NCBI GenBank assembly: GCA_031841125.1
Contig: CM063108.1
Location: 43,732,122 to 43,796,121 of the forward strand
Direction of reading: 5' to 3'
Length of the DNA: 64,000 nucleotides
Source: Acanthococcus lagerstroemiae
Taxonomy: Eukaryota > Arthropoda > Insecta > Hemiptera > Eriococcidae
Part shown: one piece after another, positions 1 to 11,207 of the stretch
How the letters are laid out: every line of letters starts with the position of its first letter
How positions within the stretch are numbered: position 1 is the first letter of the stretch
Position numbers and translations under genes: made by a program
Notes under the pieces: model-generated
Told to the model about the DNA's origin: nothing
Seen by the model: the letters and a program-made list of their open reading frames with translations, nothing else
Databases searched by the model: none

Positions 1-1
1 C

Positions 2-229
2 TTAATCTCGCTCAACATTCTTAAACTACTAAACAATAAACGCTGTGGACCAACACCTGCAAAACTGTTGAGCATCTACAAAACTCTCATTCGTTCTAAA
101 CTGGACTGTGGTTCCTCTATCTACAACTCTGCTGCAGACCACCTACTCCAAGCCCTAGAACCAGTCCAAAACGCTGGCTTACGACTCGCTCTCAGGACTT
201 TACCTACCTTTCCGATCCACAGTCTTTAA
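2..229 (+). pseudogene. LINE reverse transcriptase C-terminal fragment (Jockey-like)
   Basis: An open frame from the left edge to a stop at 227-229 reads as the region just after the RT palm/thumb of Jockey-like non-LTR retrotransposons. Visible are LLSIYKTLIRSKLDCGSSIY and, downstream, LEPVQNAGLRLALRTLP, which match the conserved IYK-LIRSKLDYGS and QN-GLRL pattern of the family. The frame breaks after PIHSL, and the sequence after 230 is frameshifted. The element runs off the left edge, so its length is unknown. The subfamily assignment is an inference. Confidence 0.75.
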
Positions 230-1560
230 TCACTTACCGGCACTCCACCACTTACCTAACGCAGAAGGATCGTCACCGCTAATCATACAATTCATTCCCT
301 CTCCAAACTCCATAACTCCCCTCACACAAAACGCAGCCAAGAAATCCTTCCTTGCGCTTCATGAGTGGAACCGGGAAAAGGGGCTGGAGAAGAACGAGAG
401 AAAGGTGAAATTGAAGAAGTTATACACGAGAGAGGATAGCGGGAGGAGAATAAGGAGGGTGGCGATAATGAGGAAACAGAAGTGGAGACGGTAGACGATG
501 AGAATTAGACGGGTGAGGGTGTGAGTGAAGGGAGATTGATGATAGGGAAGCAAAAAAAGAAGAGGAAGCAGATGGAGGGGAAACTGAAGCAACGATCCTT
601 ATCCCTATTCACGGTGTCCTTTTCCCTTTATAGTCGAAACAAAACTCCACCCCCCCCCCTGTGAAACATACGCTGGGCATGTGGTCTTATACTCATCTGC
701 CTCCGCTTGTTCCTTCGGACGAAGACGGAGACGTGAGAGTAGGTAAGGATGAAAGGGCAGTAGGGTGGAGACGCCATGTGAGAAAATTGGAGGAGAGGGG
801 CGAGGTTGTGGAGATGGTAGGAGAGGAGTTTTTCGTGGGCGTGGGTATCTATAGACATGTGAAGACCAGGAGTGGGGGTGTAGGTGGATAAGATTGACGA
901 AGGAGAGAAATCATGGATCAGATGAGTGCGAGAAGGAGAGAAATAGTGACATAAATCTAGAAGGACGATGTAGACGATTGATAGTGTGAAAGAGAGAGTT
1001 AATGACATAAATCTGAACACAGAGAAATATTTTGATAGTTGCAGATAAATCGCGCATGTGTTTTTATTTTAATTTGCCAGTGCTTTTACTTCGTGCCTTT
1101 TTAATCATGCAATGGAATTCATGATCCTGATATTAAATTTGGAAGGTATAAGTGTAACATTCTGAGCGCAATTAACTCGATATGAGAGTGGTACACGTAT
1201 AATATGCGAATATGTCGTTTAAATTCGAATACTTACACAGACACTCAGTCTTTCAGCTTTACATAATACTCGCTCTCTTTATGAAATCGCAATTTGTTAA
1301 TACTCTTTAATGCATTTTTCTATGTATTGATGAATCGGCCTGTATCTACGCGTACTATCAACGAAGCAGGTAAGTTTATACATTTCTACTACCATTCGTT
1401 GAATAGCTGTCTGCTTTAAAAGTTCTAGAAATGTTTAAATGTAGTCCACTCGGCGAATCGACTTCATGCCGACGTCGATTCGCGGTCAACATGGTGTAAC
1501 AGGCCGGCATCAGTTTTCTTTGGTGTCTCTGGCGATGCGGATTCAGTTAGCCACACTTAT
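230..1560. other. No gene recognised; degenerate LINE tail and purine-rich stretch
   Basis: The first part continues the broken LINE fragment in shifted frames. About 360-560 and 700-960 are purine-rich, which produces long antisense open frames rich in Leu, Ser and His. These have no recognisable motif and are best treated as compositional artefacts. Confidence 0.4.
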
Positions 1561-1659
1561 TTATGGAAAACCCTATAAAGACAGGGAATAAACAAAAAAT
1601 AATCAAAATTTTGAAATATTTTTATGAGGTTTCGTTGGCGTATATTAAGTTGCATAGAG

Positions 1660-2240
1660 TGGCTCCCACATTCACGTTACAGAGAGGAGTAAAGCAGGGT
1701 GTGTCCCTTTTCCCAACCCTTTCAATGCACTGCTAGAAGGGGTGTTTAGGGAAATGAATTGGGAAAACTATGGAATACAAATAGATGGGAAACCCCTGAC
1801 TCATCCACAGTTCGTGGACAACATATAGTCCTAACAAGTGAGAGAGAAGAAGAGATTCAAAAAATGTTGGACGATTTGATCGTTGCAAGCGACAAGGCGG
1901 GCTTGGAAATAAATTGAACAAAAACTAAATATATGAGTAACAGGGAGGAGAGAAATCTACTTTGGTAATCTTATTTTGGAAATACAGGAAGACTTTACGC
2001 ATTTGGGACAAATTATATCGTTTAAAAATAAAATGAAAAAGGAGTTGGAGGTCAGAAAGGATATGGCGTGGAGGGGGTACTGGGTACTCCGACCTATCTT
2101 CAAAGGAAAACTGAGACTTCAGGTCAAAGTGAGGATGCTAGAGGCTCGCGTACATATCCTATCCTACTGGACAGCGCCCAAACCTAGTCTTCTACAATGG
2201 CAGAAGCTGGGAAATTATTGATGACTCAGTACAGCATGCT
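1660..2240 (+). pseudogene. LINE reverse transcriptase remnant (RTE/CR1-like palm)
   Basis: Three frames together show the palm of a non-LTR RT: TLQRGVKQGVS, then LFNALLEGVFREMNWENYGI, then a catalytic box that reads FVDN where active enzymes have F/YADD, then GLEIN and KTKYM. Near the end, DFTHLGQIISFKN corresponds to the usual YLG region after the palm. A frameshift near 1710, in-frame stops, and loss of the catalytic Asp pair make it dead. It is truncated at both ends. Confidence 0.75.
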
Positions 2241-2397
2241 TAGGAGTATTACTAGGGACTAAGGATGAGCAACAAAATTAAAACAAAAACGATTAGATGA
2301 AGAGCGATAACGAGCTGTAACTTATCTAGCTGAAAATCTAAAAATAAAAAATTGAAAATAAGGTGCACTAATTTATTATTATTGATGATGATGTACC

Positions 2398-3211
2398 TGT
2401 TACGCCGAATACATCAAATTGCCGATTACATCAAATCGGCAACATTTGCCGAATTTGTAAAATCGGCAGGTTCTGCTGATTTTATGAAATAAACAATACA
2501 TTTTTACCGAATTTATAAAATCGGCAGATATATTATCTCGAGCGAGCTAGAATTAATTGCTAGATAGGTATAGACTTATTATAATTAAACTACGAGTACT
2601 GGATTCTAATTGTATGGAAAAAGAATTCGCACGCGGTTAAATGAACTAAAAATTTAAAAGAAATAATTAGTCGTAATATTCAATTAAAAATAATACACTT
2701 AAAGTAAAAAAATTAACATTTATTATTATTTTCACATGTCCGCACAGCTTCCACCTCTTTTTCACAGGTCCATTTATCTTGATCCATAACTCAAAATCAC
2801 AGTTATAAGAAATAATAACTTCACTGGCACTGTTTGCAAACAAGTACTGAAGAGCATTTTTGACACGTACAGATGAAGTTTATGTCTCACTTTATCAGTT
2901 AAGACGGTATGATTTAACAAGTCAATGGCATTATTCGAATCACGAATAGAACTCGTCTTCATTTTATCTTATCATAAATTTTGCTTTTTGTAAACACGTG
3001 AAAATTCTGACCTCATCCGTCGGGTACACTCATCAGCAACAATCACTTACTACCGATTTTGTAAAATCGGCAGACACTCGCCTATTTTATAAAAATTCTG
3101 CTGATTTTATCAATTCGGCAACAACATTGCTCGTGCGTTACTGATTTTATAAAATCAACAAAATATCTGCCGATTTTATGAAATCGGCAATTTGATGAAT
3201 TCGGCGTAACA
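2398..3211. mobile_element. MITE with TGTTACGCCGAAT termini
   Basis: The ends are inverted repeats: TGTTACGCCGAATACATC at the left and the complement of TGTTACGCCGAATTCATC at the right. Many internal copies of a TGCCGATTT-type motif in both orientations lie next to the ends (AAATCGGCA and the reverse). TACC flanks both sides and may be a 4-bp target duplication. There is no coding potential; the superfamily is not identified. Confidence 0.7.
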
Positions 3212-3229
3212 TACCTACCTATTCCTTAG

Positions 3230-3600
3230 TATTTCGATTAGTTAAGTTGCGTCTCTCCACTTTCCTCTCTCCTGTGCTAATATTTTCATTTCCAAGAAGG
3301 ATTCACGGTTTATAACCTTCATTATCTGCACTTTGTAGCTCATTTTGTGCCTTCCTTTCCAATTCTTTTGCTCAAACATTCCCTCTGACAGTGATAACAA
3401 TATCCCTGGATGTCTTATATTAGGACATATGTATCATTTTAACTCTTTTCTCTGTGTAATTACGTAAATTCAAAATTTCTCTTTCCCTTCCTATTCGCCT
3501 AAATATTTCCTCATCGAGGATCTTTTCGATTAGTTTTCCTATAAATAAGTTGAACAGTATCAGTGACAAACAGCAACTTCGTCTTACTTCTTTTTGAATT
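3230..3600 (-). pseudogene. LINE reverse transcriptase remnant
   Basis: On the minus strand a stretch reads LSLILFNLFIGKLIEKIL, preceded by KKEVRRSC. This resembles the RGVRQGC-LSP-LFN-YI segment of RTE/CR1-type RTs. The rest is degenerate and contains stops. The call rests on one motif region only. Confidence 0.45.
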
Positions 3601-5329
3601 TTCGCTTCCTATCCATTTTCGTTTTGCGTCTCTATTGTCCAGGTCTCACATTCGTAAATTACTAACTTCAAATATACGTTCGGAAAAATCTCATTTCAAT
3701 CGATTTTCCTTCATGCATAACGTTGAAAATCGAAGTAAACAATCTGGAAAAAAAAACAACTAGTAGGTACTCTTTTTTCTGTTCCTTTTTTTTTCAGCTT
3801 AGAACAAGTATTTAATTTTACTTCTCTTTTGAAAATAATGCAAATTGCGAATGCGATGTTTCATATCGCCATTTCCCATCGTCCAGAACTAGTTTGTAAG
3901 AAGAACATGATCTGGGCTAGGAAAAATAATATGTTTTGGCTTTCTTTTTTTATTGCGCCATAGTGGGTTATATTATTAGATACTGGACAAATAAGAAAAT
4001 TTCGAGTACACTGAGCTGAGCATATTTTTCAAAAATCGGAATATTTTGATTCTCTGAGCATAAAATTATTTTAGGATAGTTTAGTGAAATTTTCAGCATA
4101 TTAGGGAATATTTTATTGAAATTCACGATTTTGAAGAATATTTGCTGATTTTTTTCACTCTAAATGATCAACACTATCAAATATTGATGATAATAATAAT
4201 AATAATAATAAAATCGTTGCAGCCTTTGTGCTTACATGTTCTTATCATTACATTGTTCTCGCACTTAATTACTTATTTCTATCTCTTTTTCAGGGTTGGC
4301 TCAAGATTCTTATAAGAATCTTGGGGTTGGCTACTGGTAGCCGAGCCTATTGCAATCACTTTTTTTCTTCATCTTCTTCATCTTCTCTAGTTGTCGCGGA
4401 CTCTGCGAGAGGGCGCAATGTAACAGTTCAGTTCAGTAGCGCGTCATTTCAGATGCGTTTTTTTCGGCCTTGTTTTCTGTTCCAGTATTTTTAGTTTCCG
4501 CACAAGTCACCAAAAGCGCTGTGCGTAATTTTTAGGATCGGCTACTAGCGGGCTACTAGTAGCTAACGTTGTAGGGTGTCAGCGTTGTTACATTTTATAT
4601 TTTGGATTTTACTTTACGACGGAATTATTTCCTCAAAGAGGTAAAGCTTGTCTATGCAATGAGGAGCGATATGCGAGAATTGTCAGCTACAAGTAGAGTT
4701 CTAGTGTTCAGTATTCGTGTTTAGTATTATCCTTCAAGCATACAGTAATATGGTCAAAAATGTATGTTCATAGCCAGTTCAACTAGTAGCGTAGTAGCGA
4801 GAAGCGAACGGGTATTTATTGATGTATCATGTAAAGACGTTATAAGTAAATCAGTATGTTGAAGTGAACATTGTTTGTAGTTTGTACCGATATCGTTGTA
4901 ACCTATAAACTTATAAGCTGATAACATTATTTAGACGAATCAGTCATGCGAACTACAGAGAACAGAGAATGTAAGCGTGAATATTACATTTTGTACATTG
5001 TTTTCATTTGGTTAGTAATGGATACTTGCTGATCATTTTTGATGTTATTAACGCGACACAGTCAAACTGTCAATTGTCAGCATTAGTGTTCTGTTTGATT
5101 ACTGCGTAGAACACATTAAATTGAAAAATGAATTCTAAACGCAATAAACGGAATAATATGGAAAAGAGTGTAATTATTATCAAGCGAACAGAGAATCTGC
5201 TAGCATGAATATTACGTTGTTTTCATTCCCTCAGAAGTGGATAATTGTTGGCTATAATCATTTGATGATTTTAGGGTCGGCTGGGAGTAGTGTTGGTGTT
5301 TTATCTAGTGTTTGTGACCAAAATAACTT
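3601..5329. other. No gene recognised
   Basis: AT-rich sequence with short microsatellites (AAT repeats near 4190-4212, TCTTCA near 4366-4386). A fold-back of about 18 nt around CAAGATTC-TTATAA-GAATCTTG lies near 4303-4324, next to CAGGGTTGGC, which could be a hAT-type terminus. No reading frame with a recognisable domain was found. Confidence 0.35.
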
Positions 5330-5658
5330 GAAATGGTTAACAGTTATCGGTAAAATTTCCTTCAGCAATTTGAACGGTTATTGGTTATTGGTCAGAACAT
5401 CCTTATACCCTGTTGAATTGGTCATAACTGTTATGACGGTTTATGACCGTTTCAAAATCATAACTCTCCATTTATAACCGTTTCATAACCGATTAAAAAG
5501 AAAGAAAAAAAAAGATTATAACGGTCCAAACAGTTATTGGTCAACAACTAATTTTTTTAAACGGTTAACAGTTTTTGGTCAACAAAATTTTTTTGTTTTG
5601 GTTAACGGTTATATATACGGTTATAACAGTTATAATAACTGTTATTTCGCAAACCCTA
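5330..5658. mobile_element. hAT-like element end with dense subterminal repeats
   Basis: The motif GGTTATTGGTCA and its variants (AACGGTTA, TAACCGTT) occur many times in both orientations over 330 bp. The stretch stops at a terminal AAACCCTAG near 5658. Clustered short subterminal motifs ending in CTAGGGTTT-like termini are typical of non-autonomous hAT elements. The other end was not located with confidence. Confidence 0.45.
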
Positions 5659-5993
5659 GTTTTATCTATGGATCAATTGCTCTTCAGAAATTAGAAATAC
5701 GATGAAATCTTCGGCCAGACAGTCGAAGTGCGAATCTTGCGGAGCCTGCAGCTTCGCAGTCTGAAGCCTTTTGAACCCATGTGCTGTTCGTGTGTGTGTA
5801 GTGTCATCCCAATTACCTTTCATCTATCAGCTCTTATATTCTGGAACAAAAAACCTTAAACATAATTACCAATAGGTCTTTTTCCTAATATCTTTTCCAC
5901 GGACCGCCAATAAGAGATAGGCTAGTCTCTAATTTTTCAGTCAAGAGCCGACCCTCTTCCAGCAGCTAGCTGCTTATTATTTTTTTTCTCTCT

Positions 5994-6051
5994 AAATATT
6001 ACTATTAGCACGTGTTTCCATTAAATATTACTATTAGCACGTGTTTCCATT
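5994..6051. repeat. Tandem pair of a 29-bp unit
   Basis: Two identical consecutive copies (5994-6022 and 6023-6051) of a unit beginning AAATATTACTATTAGCACG. No further copies follow. Confidence 0.9.
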
Positions 6052-7157
6052 GAATAATACTATAATAATCCGCCGCCCAATAGCGCGCGTCATTCCTGCT
6101 TATTTAAATAATTCTAATTATAAGAGTTATTAAGTTATTATTATTATTCTCGCGCCCCGCTCGGGTCTTAGGCGCATAGGGGCGTTACCTGTATTTGAAC
6201 TACGTTGTAGACAGATCATGAACTATGTCACAGATTTTCGACACACATTTCCATCACGTTATCAAAATCACAGCTACTAATCGATAGATCTGAAACTTTT
6301 TCTGCAGTAGTGTTAACTTACTGGATGTGACGAATATGTGATGCAGTGTTGCCTGTACTTTGCATGCCTAATGAATTTTATTCAATTAAAATTATTTAAA
6401 AAAATAATTATAATAATAATTCTTGACCATTATTCGAGAAACACGACATCTACTGGCTTGTGTAAGAAATATTATTCGAATATTTACCTGCCACTGGACC
6501 AAGATTCTTCCTTAACAATCCTCAAACCGGGGTCTTTTTAGAGCAATGAAAGCACAACGTTGCAGAGTTTGTACGCGTGTGGAGTCGATAACATTTTATA
6601 TTTACAGAGGAAAGAAGTAGCTTTAAAAAGCTATGATTTGATACCCATATTGGAAAAAAACATATTTCGGCATATTTTCAGTTTTTGGAGAATATTTTTA
6701 GTATATTTTTATCAGTAATGCTACAAATTTTATGCGCATATTTTACTTTTTTTTTTTTTTTTTTTTTTAAAGCATACTTTTCCTATAGCCCTAATGATCA
6801 GTATTTCAACTCCGATTTTTCGTGCATACTTGACTCCTGTTTACAATACCGAATCACCAGGCTGCAGGAGTGCAGGCTACAGGCTACAGTGAAAAGAAAT
6901 GGGCCGTGCCGGTTTTACCATACACCTGACTAGGCTGCAGCCCAGAGCGACAAAATTTTGGGACGGCAAATTTCCAATCAAAAAAAAATTGCGGGAGGGG
7001 ATCTAAAAAAATGAGGCGGCAAAAATACTGCAGCCCAGAGCGGCAAAGTACTTAAAACCAGCCCTGGAAATGGGGACTCTATAGAACGTAGCTGGAAAAA
7101 TTATTGAATTAGCGATTTAAATCGATTTAGATCGATAAGGAAGGACAACAAATCGAT
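6052..7157. other. No gene recognised; degenerate hAT-type repeats at the end
   Basis: AT-rich filler with a poly-T run near 6749-6768. From 6930 to 7065 two copies of a CAGCCCAGAGCG(A/G)CAAA motif appear, typical of decayed hAT-type MITEs. From 7080 to 7195 ATCGATTTAAATCGAT motifs precede ACAGCCCTAG, resembling another hAT terminus. Confidence 0.35.
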
Positions 7158-7607
7158 TTAAATCGATAAGAATAATTCTCGATTTTTGACAGCCCTAGTT
7201 TTATTTTTATTTATCTTCATTTTATGCTTTACTAGCAGCCCCCTTAGACCCATCACACAGGCAGAAGACCCCGAAGAACACAGACCAACCCTATCAGCAA
7301 CCTCAGCTTCTCTACATAGCAGGAAGAGAGGGGGACCCCGGGCAGAGTTGTGTATAATTTTAAATTTAGAGTCGGTGATGGCCAGATAGGGTGGATCCCA
7401 TATTTCTAACACCCCTGGATCCGGCAAAAGGGGTAGAGACAACAAATACTTTTCTCTGTATATACTAAAAAAGTAAAATCCGAAGCTTTTTCTTAATCTG
7501 CAAATGCTACATCTTCTTTCCAATAAAAACCTCAAACATAGAATGGCTTTCCTACTTCTTCTACCTTTTCTGAATCCAAGCTGATTTTTTCCCGTCCTTT
7601 CTTCCAT
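7158..7607 (-). pseudogene. LINE reverse transcriptase remnant with internal insertion
   Basis: The minus-strand frame starts with TGKNQLGFRKGRRSRKAILC and then LRFLLERR, matching the Q-GFR-GR-T-AI--LR--ER segment of the RT fingers. Near the other end KHKMKINKNKT resembles the GLKIN--KTK motif after the palm. The middle (about 7200-7450) has no RT similarity, so the FADD box is absent. That middle segment resembles sequence at 35040-35150 on the other strand and may be an unrelated repeat. Confidence 0.55.
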
Positions 7608-8800
7608 TGTATTTTACATTCTCTTATTTATTATCCTTCCTGGAATCTTTAATGCGTATATGCGAAAGTAAACTTAAAGTAGGTATGATTTCGATAATCT
7701 TCTCATTGACTTGAAATAACATGCAAAAACTATTGTGTGATGTTTAGTTGAAATCTTACGGCGAGCTTTTTTTATCGAGCTTTTGCTTCGCGTTCAAACA
7801 TGGTTTTTCCTTGTGCTATTTAATATTTCTTTTTTGCACAACGGTATACTCATCGTGGCGAATCCAGGAGACCATAAGAACTTTAACCCTCCCTTCCACT
7901 GAGTCATCAAAATTTTCAGCGCACAACAGGGAAATAACTTTTTAAATACAATTCGATTTTGGTTTAAAATTCAAAAATATTTTGCTCTCTATGTACACGA
8001 CTACTCAATTTTTTATTTCTACGCGGTGACTCTATCTATCTTCGGAAAATTCTGGTAGGTTTTCGACTCATGTGAAGTAGCTCTCCAATCAAATCACCCA
8101 CAAAACATCCACGTGACCACAATTTATTTGCATTTACATCACAGCATATTAGAACAATATCATTTCTCAAAATATGACGTACAAGGCATTTTAAATGGTA
8201 GGTACTGAGAAACATTTTCAAATAATGTTAATAATCGTTGATGCTGAAACTTTAATTAGTTATAGAAATTCTAAATGTTTTTTGAAGTACAAGTTCTATG
8301 AAAGATACAAAATGTGACAATCAGTTGTACAAGCGGTGTTGATTATTTTTATATCTAATAAGAACATGCGACAAAGAGACTTTCTGTAAGAAATTCTTGA
8401 AGTGGAATACGGATAGTAAGACTATATCACAGAAGTGATACCCAGAATCATAAATTTCGAGGAATACTGCTAACACCTCAAACCTGAGTAATTTATGTAG
8501 ATCAAGTAATTTTAATGTATTACGCAAATAGAATGGAAATTACTCATAACTCAACATTGTAAATAAATCTAGCCATGGCGTATACACTATACATAATGCG
8601 CTCCTAATCAAATACGTTCTTATCACAGAATCATGCCTAAAAAAGCTAATCTGAGATCATTGACCCATAATTAGTTTCAGTTGCCATTTTCCGATGATAT
8701 CGATCAATAAGATTCTTTTTTAATCCAGATGCATGGAAAACGCTTTTGCGGGTCTATTTACCATTCCGAAAGTCTTACTTTATAGCTCCAAGTTTGGTAC
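7608..8800. other. No gene recognised
   Basis: AT-rich sequence downstream of gene 1's last exon. Short open frames here have no recognisable motif and no splice or codon-use support. Confidence 0.35.
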
Positions 8801-8855
8801 AGGACTGTAATTTACTTTATAGAATACTGTTCTGTAAAGTAAAAATTACAGTCCT
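8801..8855. repeat. Short fold-back repeat
   Basis: AGGACTGTAATTTACTTTA is followed after a short loop by TAAAGTAAAAATTACAGTCCT-type sequence (written here only in part), forming a near-perfect hairpin with about 19-bp arms. It may be a remnant of a tiny MITE. Confidence 0.7.
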
Positions 8856-8914
8856 TTCCTGTATCAACTTACGCATACCACCGCCGCGAGCGCTAATGTG
8901 CTACTCATTTCATT

Positions 8915-9002
8915 ATGAAGCGCTGCGTGGAAGAAGGATTTTCGATCAACGAATTTCTTTTTTCTTATCAGTCGAAAGCCCTTTTTCTACGCAGCGCTTC
9001 AT
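8915..9002. mobile_element. 88-bp fold-back MITE-like element
   Basis: The ends are perfect inverted repeats, ATGAAGCGCTGCGT and ACGCAGCGCTTCAT, with a loosely complementary interior (GAAGAAGGATTTTCGA against TCGAAAGCCCTTTTT). There is no coding content. Confidence 0.6.
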
Positions 9003-9467
9003 TTGACTTTAGAGTTCTGACCGTGATGTACACAGTTTCGACTTTTGTTTTACCGGCACTATCGATATTTTCCACGAAATTATCGATAGTTATCAATAAC
9101 GAAAATGTCCGATAGTTTACATCTCTAATTCGCTATTACCTGATCCATTCTCCAAAAACAAATAAAATTTTTTTTTTCCGTACACCTGTATTAAAAAATA
9201 TCTTGCACAGCCAGGCTGGAAGTGAGTGTGCAGGACGCGCACTTGCGGCACTCGCCTACGGCTCGCTCCGCAAACTCACGCGCTCGACCTGCAAACACTC
9301 ATTTTCGAGCCTTGGCGTGCAATATACTATTTTCTACTTTAAATCACCGCGCATCAACAATCTGAAATCGACTTCTTAATCTTCTTTCAAATTTTATAGT
9401 ACAAAGAAGGAATGCAGAAGAACAAATTGATTACAGTTTCTTGAAATTGATACCGGTACAGCCAATA

Positions 9468-9619
9468 TTAGTCAACAGTTAGCTTTCTGAACGATCCATC
9501 CATGCCGTGCAGCGAGTCTTCTTTTCCAGTTTTTCCAGGTTTTTTACTCAAATCGGCGACCATCTTCTCCAGCTGCTTCAGCTTCGAGCCATTTCGTATA
9601 TGAAATTCAAGGAATCGGT
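9468..9619 (-). CDS. CRAL-TRIO gene 1, terminal exon 6
   Basis: 152 bp with acceptor GCTTTACAG and stop TAA at 9470-9468. It ends in SLHGMDGSFRKLTVD, the usual insect CRAL-TRIO C-terminus, after EKMVADLSKK. Another minus-strand frame through the same bases is open for longer but lacks these motifs and is a shadow. Confidence 0.9.
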
Positions 9620-11176
9620 CTGTAAAGCAAAAAAATCATGTACCAATGGAGGGATAAACTCTTCGACCTTAACATCCATACATTGGTCGTCATGGTTCTG
9701 AATTATTCCAGTTTTTGGAGGAATCGAATCCAAGGAACGTACTGCGTGAGAAGCCGAATTTACTGGTGTTACGATGAACATTAGTAAAGATGTACAGTAA
9801 AAGTGAGATGTTGTCGGGGTCGTAACCAATATTACTTGTATCAAAAAAGGGCCGCTAAATCTCTTATTTGACAAATTTTGTCGAGGCAAGGTGCTACATT
9901 GGATTTTCTCTCTTATCAGGTGGAGGTATCACTGTGTCTATCCCCGGTCACTGCTATCTTAATCATAAGACCACGTGACTAAGTAAAATATCACAGTGAA
10001 TGGCTTCCAGAAGTCTCCAGAATAGGATTTACAAGTATTTTGTGGAACATGATGGTGCTTGAATACATACTCTTAAGTTGTACATTTCAGGGGTTCTCAG
10101 CTAAAAAAAATCGTCTTTTATATTTCTCTATAGATTCAAGCCATCAAATTCTGCTAGGTTGAAACGCGCTTCAAAACTTCTGAAATACTGTCCTGCGTTA
10201 GAATATATGGCGTAGCCTAGAAAAAGGTACTCGGAGAGTAATTTCCTGTCTTAATGCAAAAAGAAAACCGTAGCATCTGGAACCATTCTACCTTATGAGT
10301 GAGTTTTCAGTTTGATGAGGATAGACGTTCCCCTTTGCAGGGGCGTAGCTATGGGGGAGGGGTGTATGACCCCCCATCCCCCTTGGCATCGGCTGACAAT
10401 GTGAAAAATTAAAACTTATTCTGGTAAGAGTAAGTATTACACCTGTTATGTTGTGAAAGTGAAACGACCCCCCCCCCCCTTTATACCAAGTCTGGCTACG
10501 CCACTGCCCTTTTGTGATTATTTTTTCGCTAATTTTGTTGAGCCATCATTACTAATTATTTTCATTAGTATAGTTTCATTGTATTTTATAATATCTTGAC
10601 GTATTTTCTTCCTAGCCAGTTTTTTTATTTCACTGAGTTCAATTCTTTCTACGGCGATTTTTTGTGCTTTTCTGTTTAGTTCATTTCTTGTTTCAAGGAG
10701 CTTTTTTGTGCCTTCGGAAAGTTTTTCGTCAGTTTTTATCTTGATTCTGTTTATCCATACTTTTTTGACTGTGTATAGTATAGCCTCCTCCAAGGCATTA
10801 TACATGTCTTGCAGTAGGTTGATTTTTACAACTTTTTTCCTTTTAGTTCCTTTGCCAGAATTCCATTTGCTGTTTGGTATTTATGGACCGGTATAACCAT
10901 TTTGCGATATAGGCTATGTAATAACGAGGAATAAACTCAAATATGCGGGGCATATAGCTAGGCGAAATAACACATGGAGCAAAAAGCGACGATTTGGGTG
11001 CCATATGATCAGAAGAGGAACAGGGGACGACCACCGGTACGTTGGCGCGATATGCTGGAAAAACCGGTAGGCACGGGATAGATAGGGGTAGCGCAAGACC
11101 GTAACAAATGGAGGGGAGTGGTGGAGGCGGTTGCCCAAAAATGGGCGGATTGCTAAGCAGTCCAACGCGGCAATAC

Positions 11177-11207
<31 letters not shown>
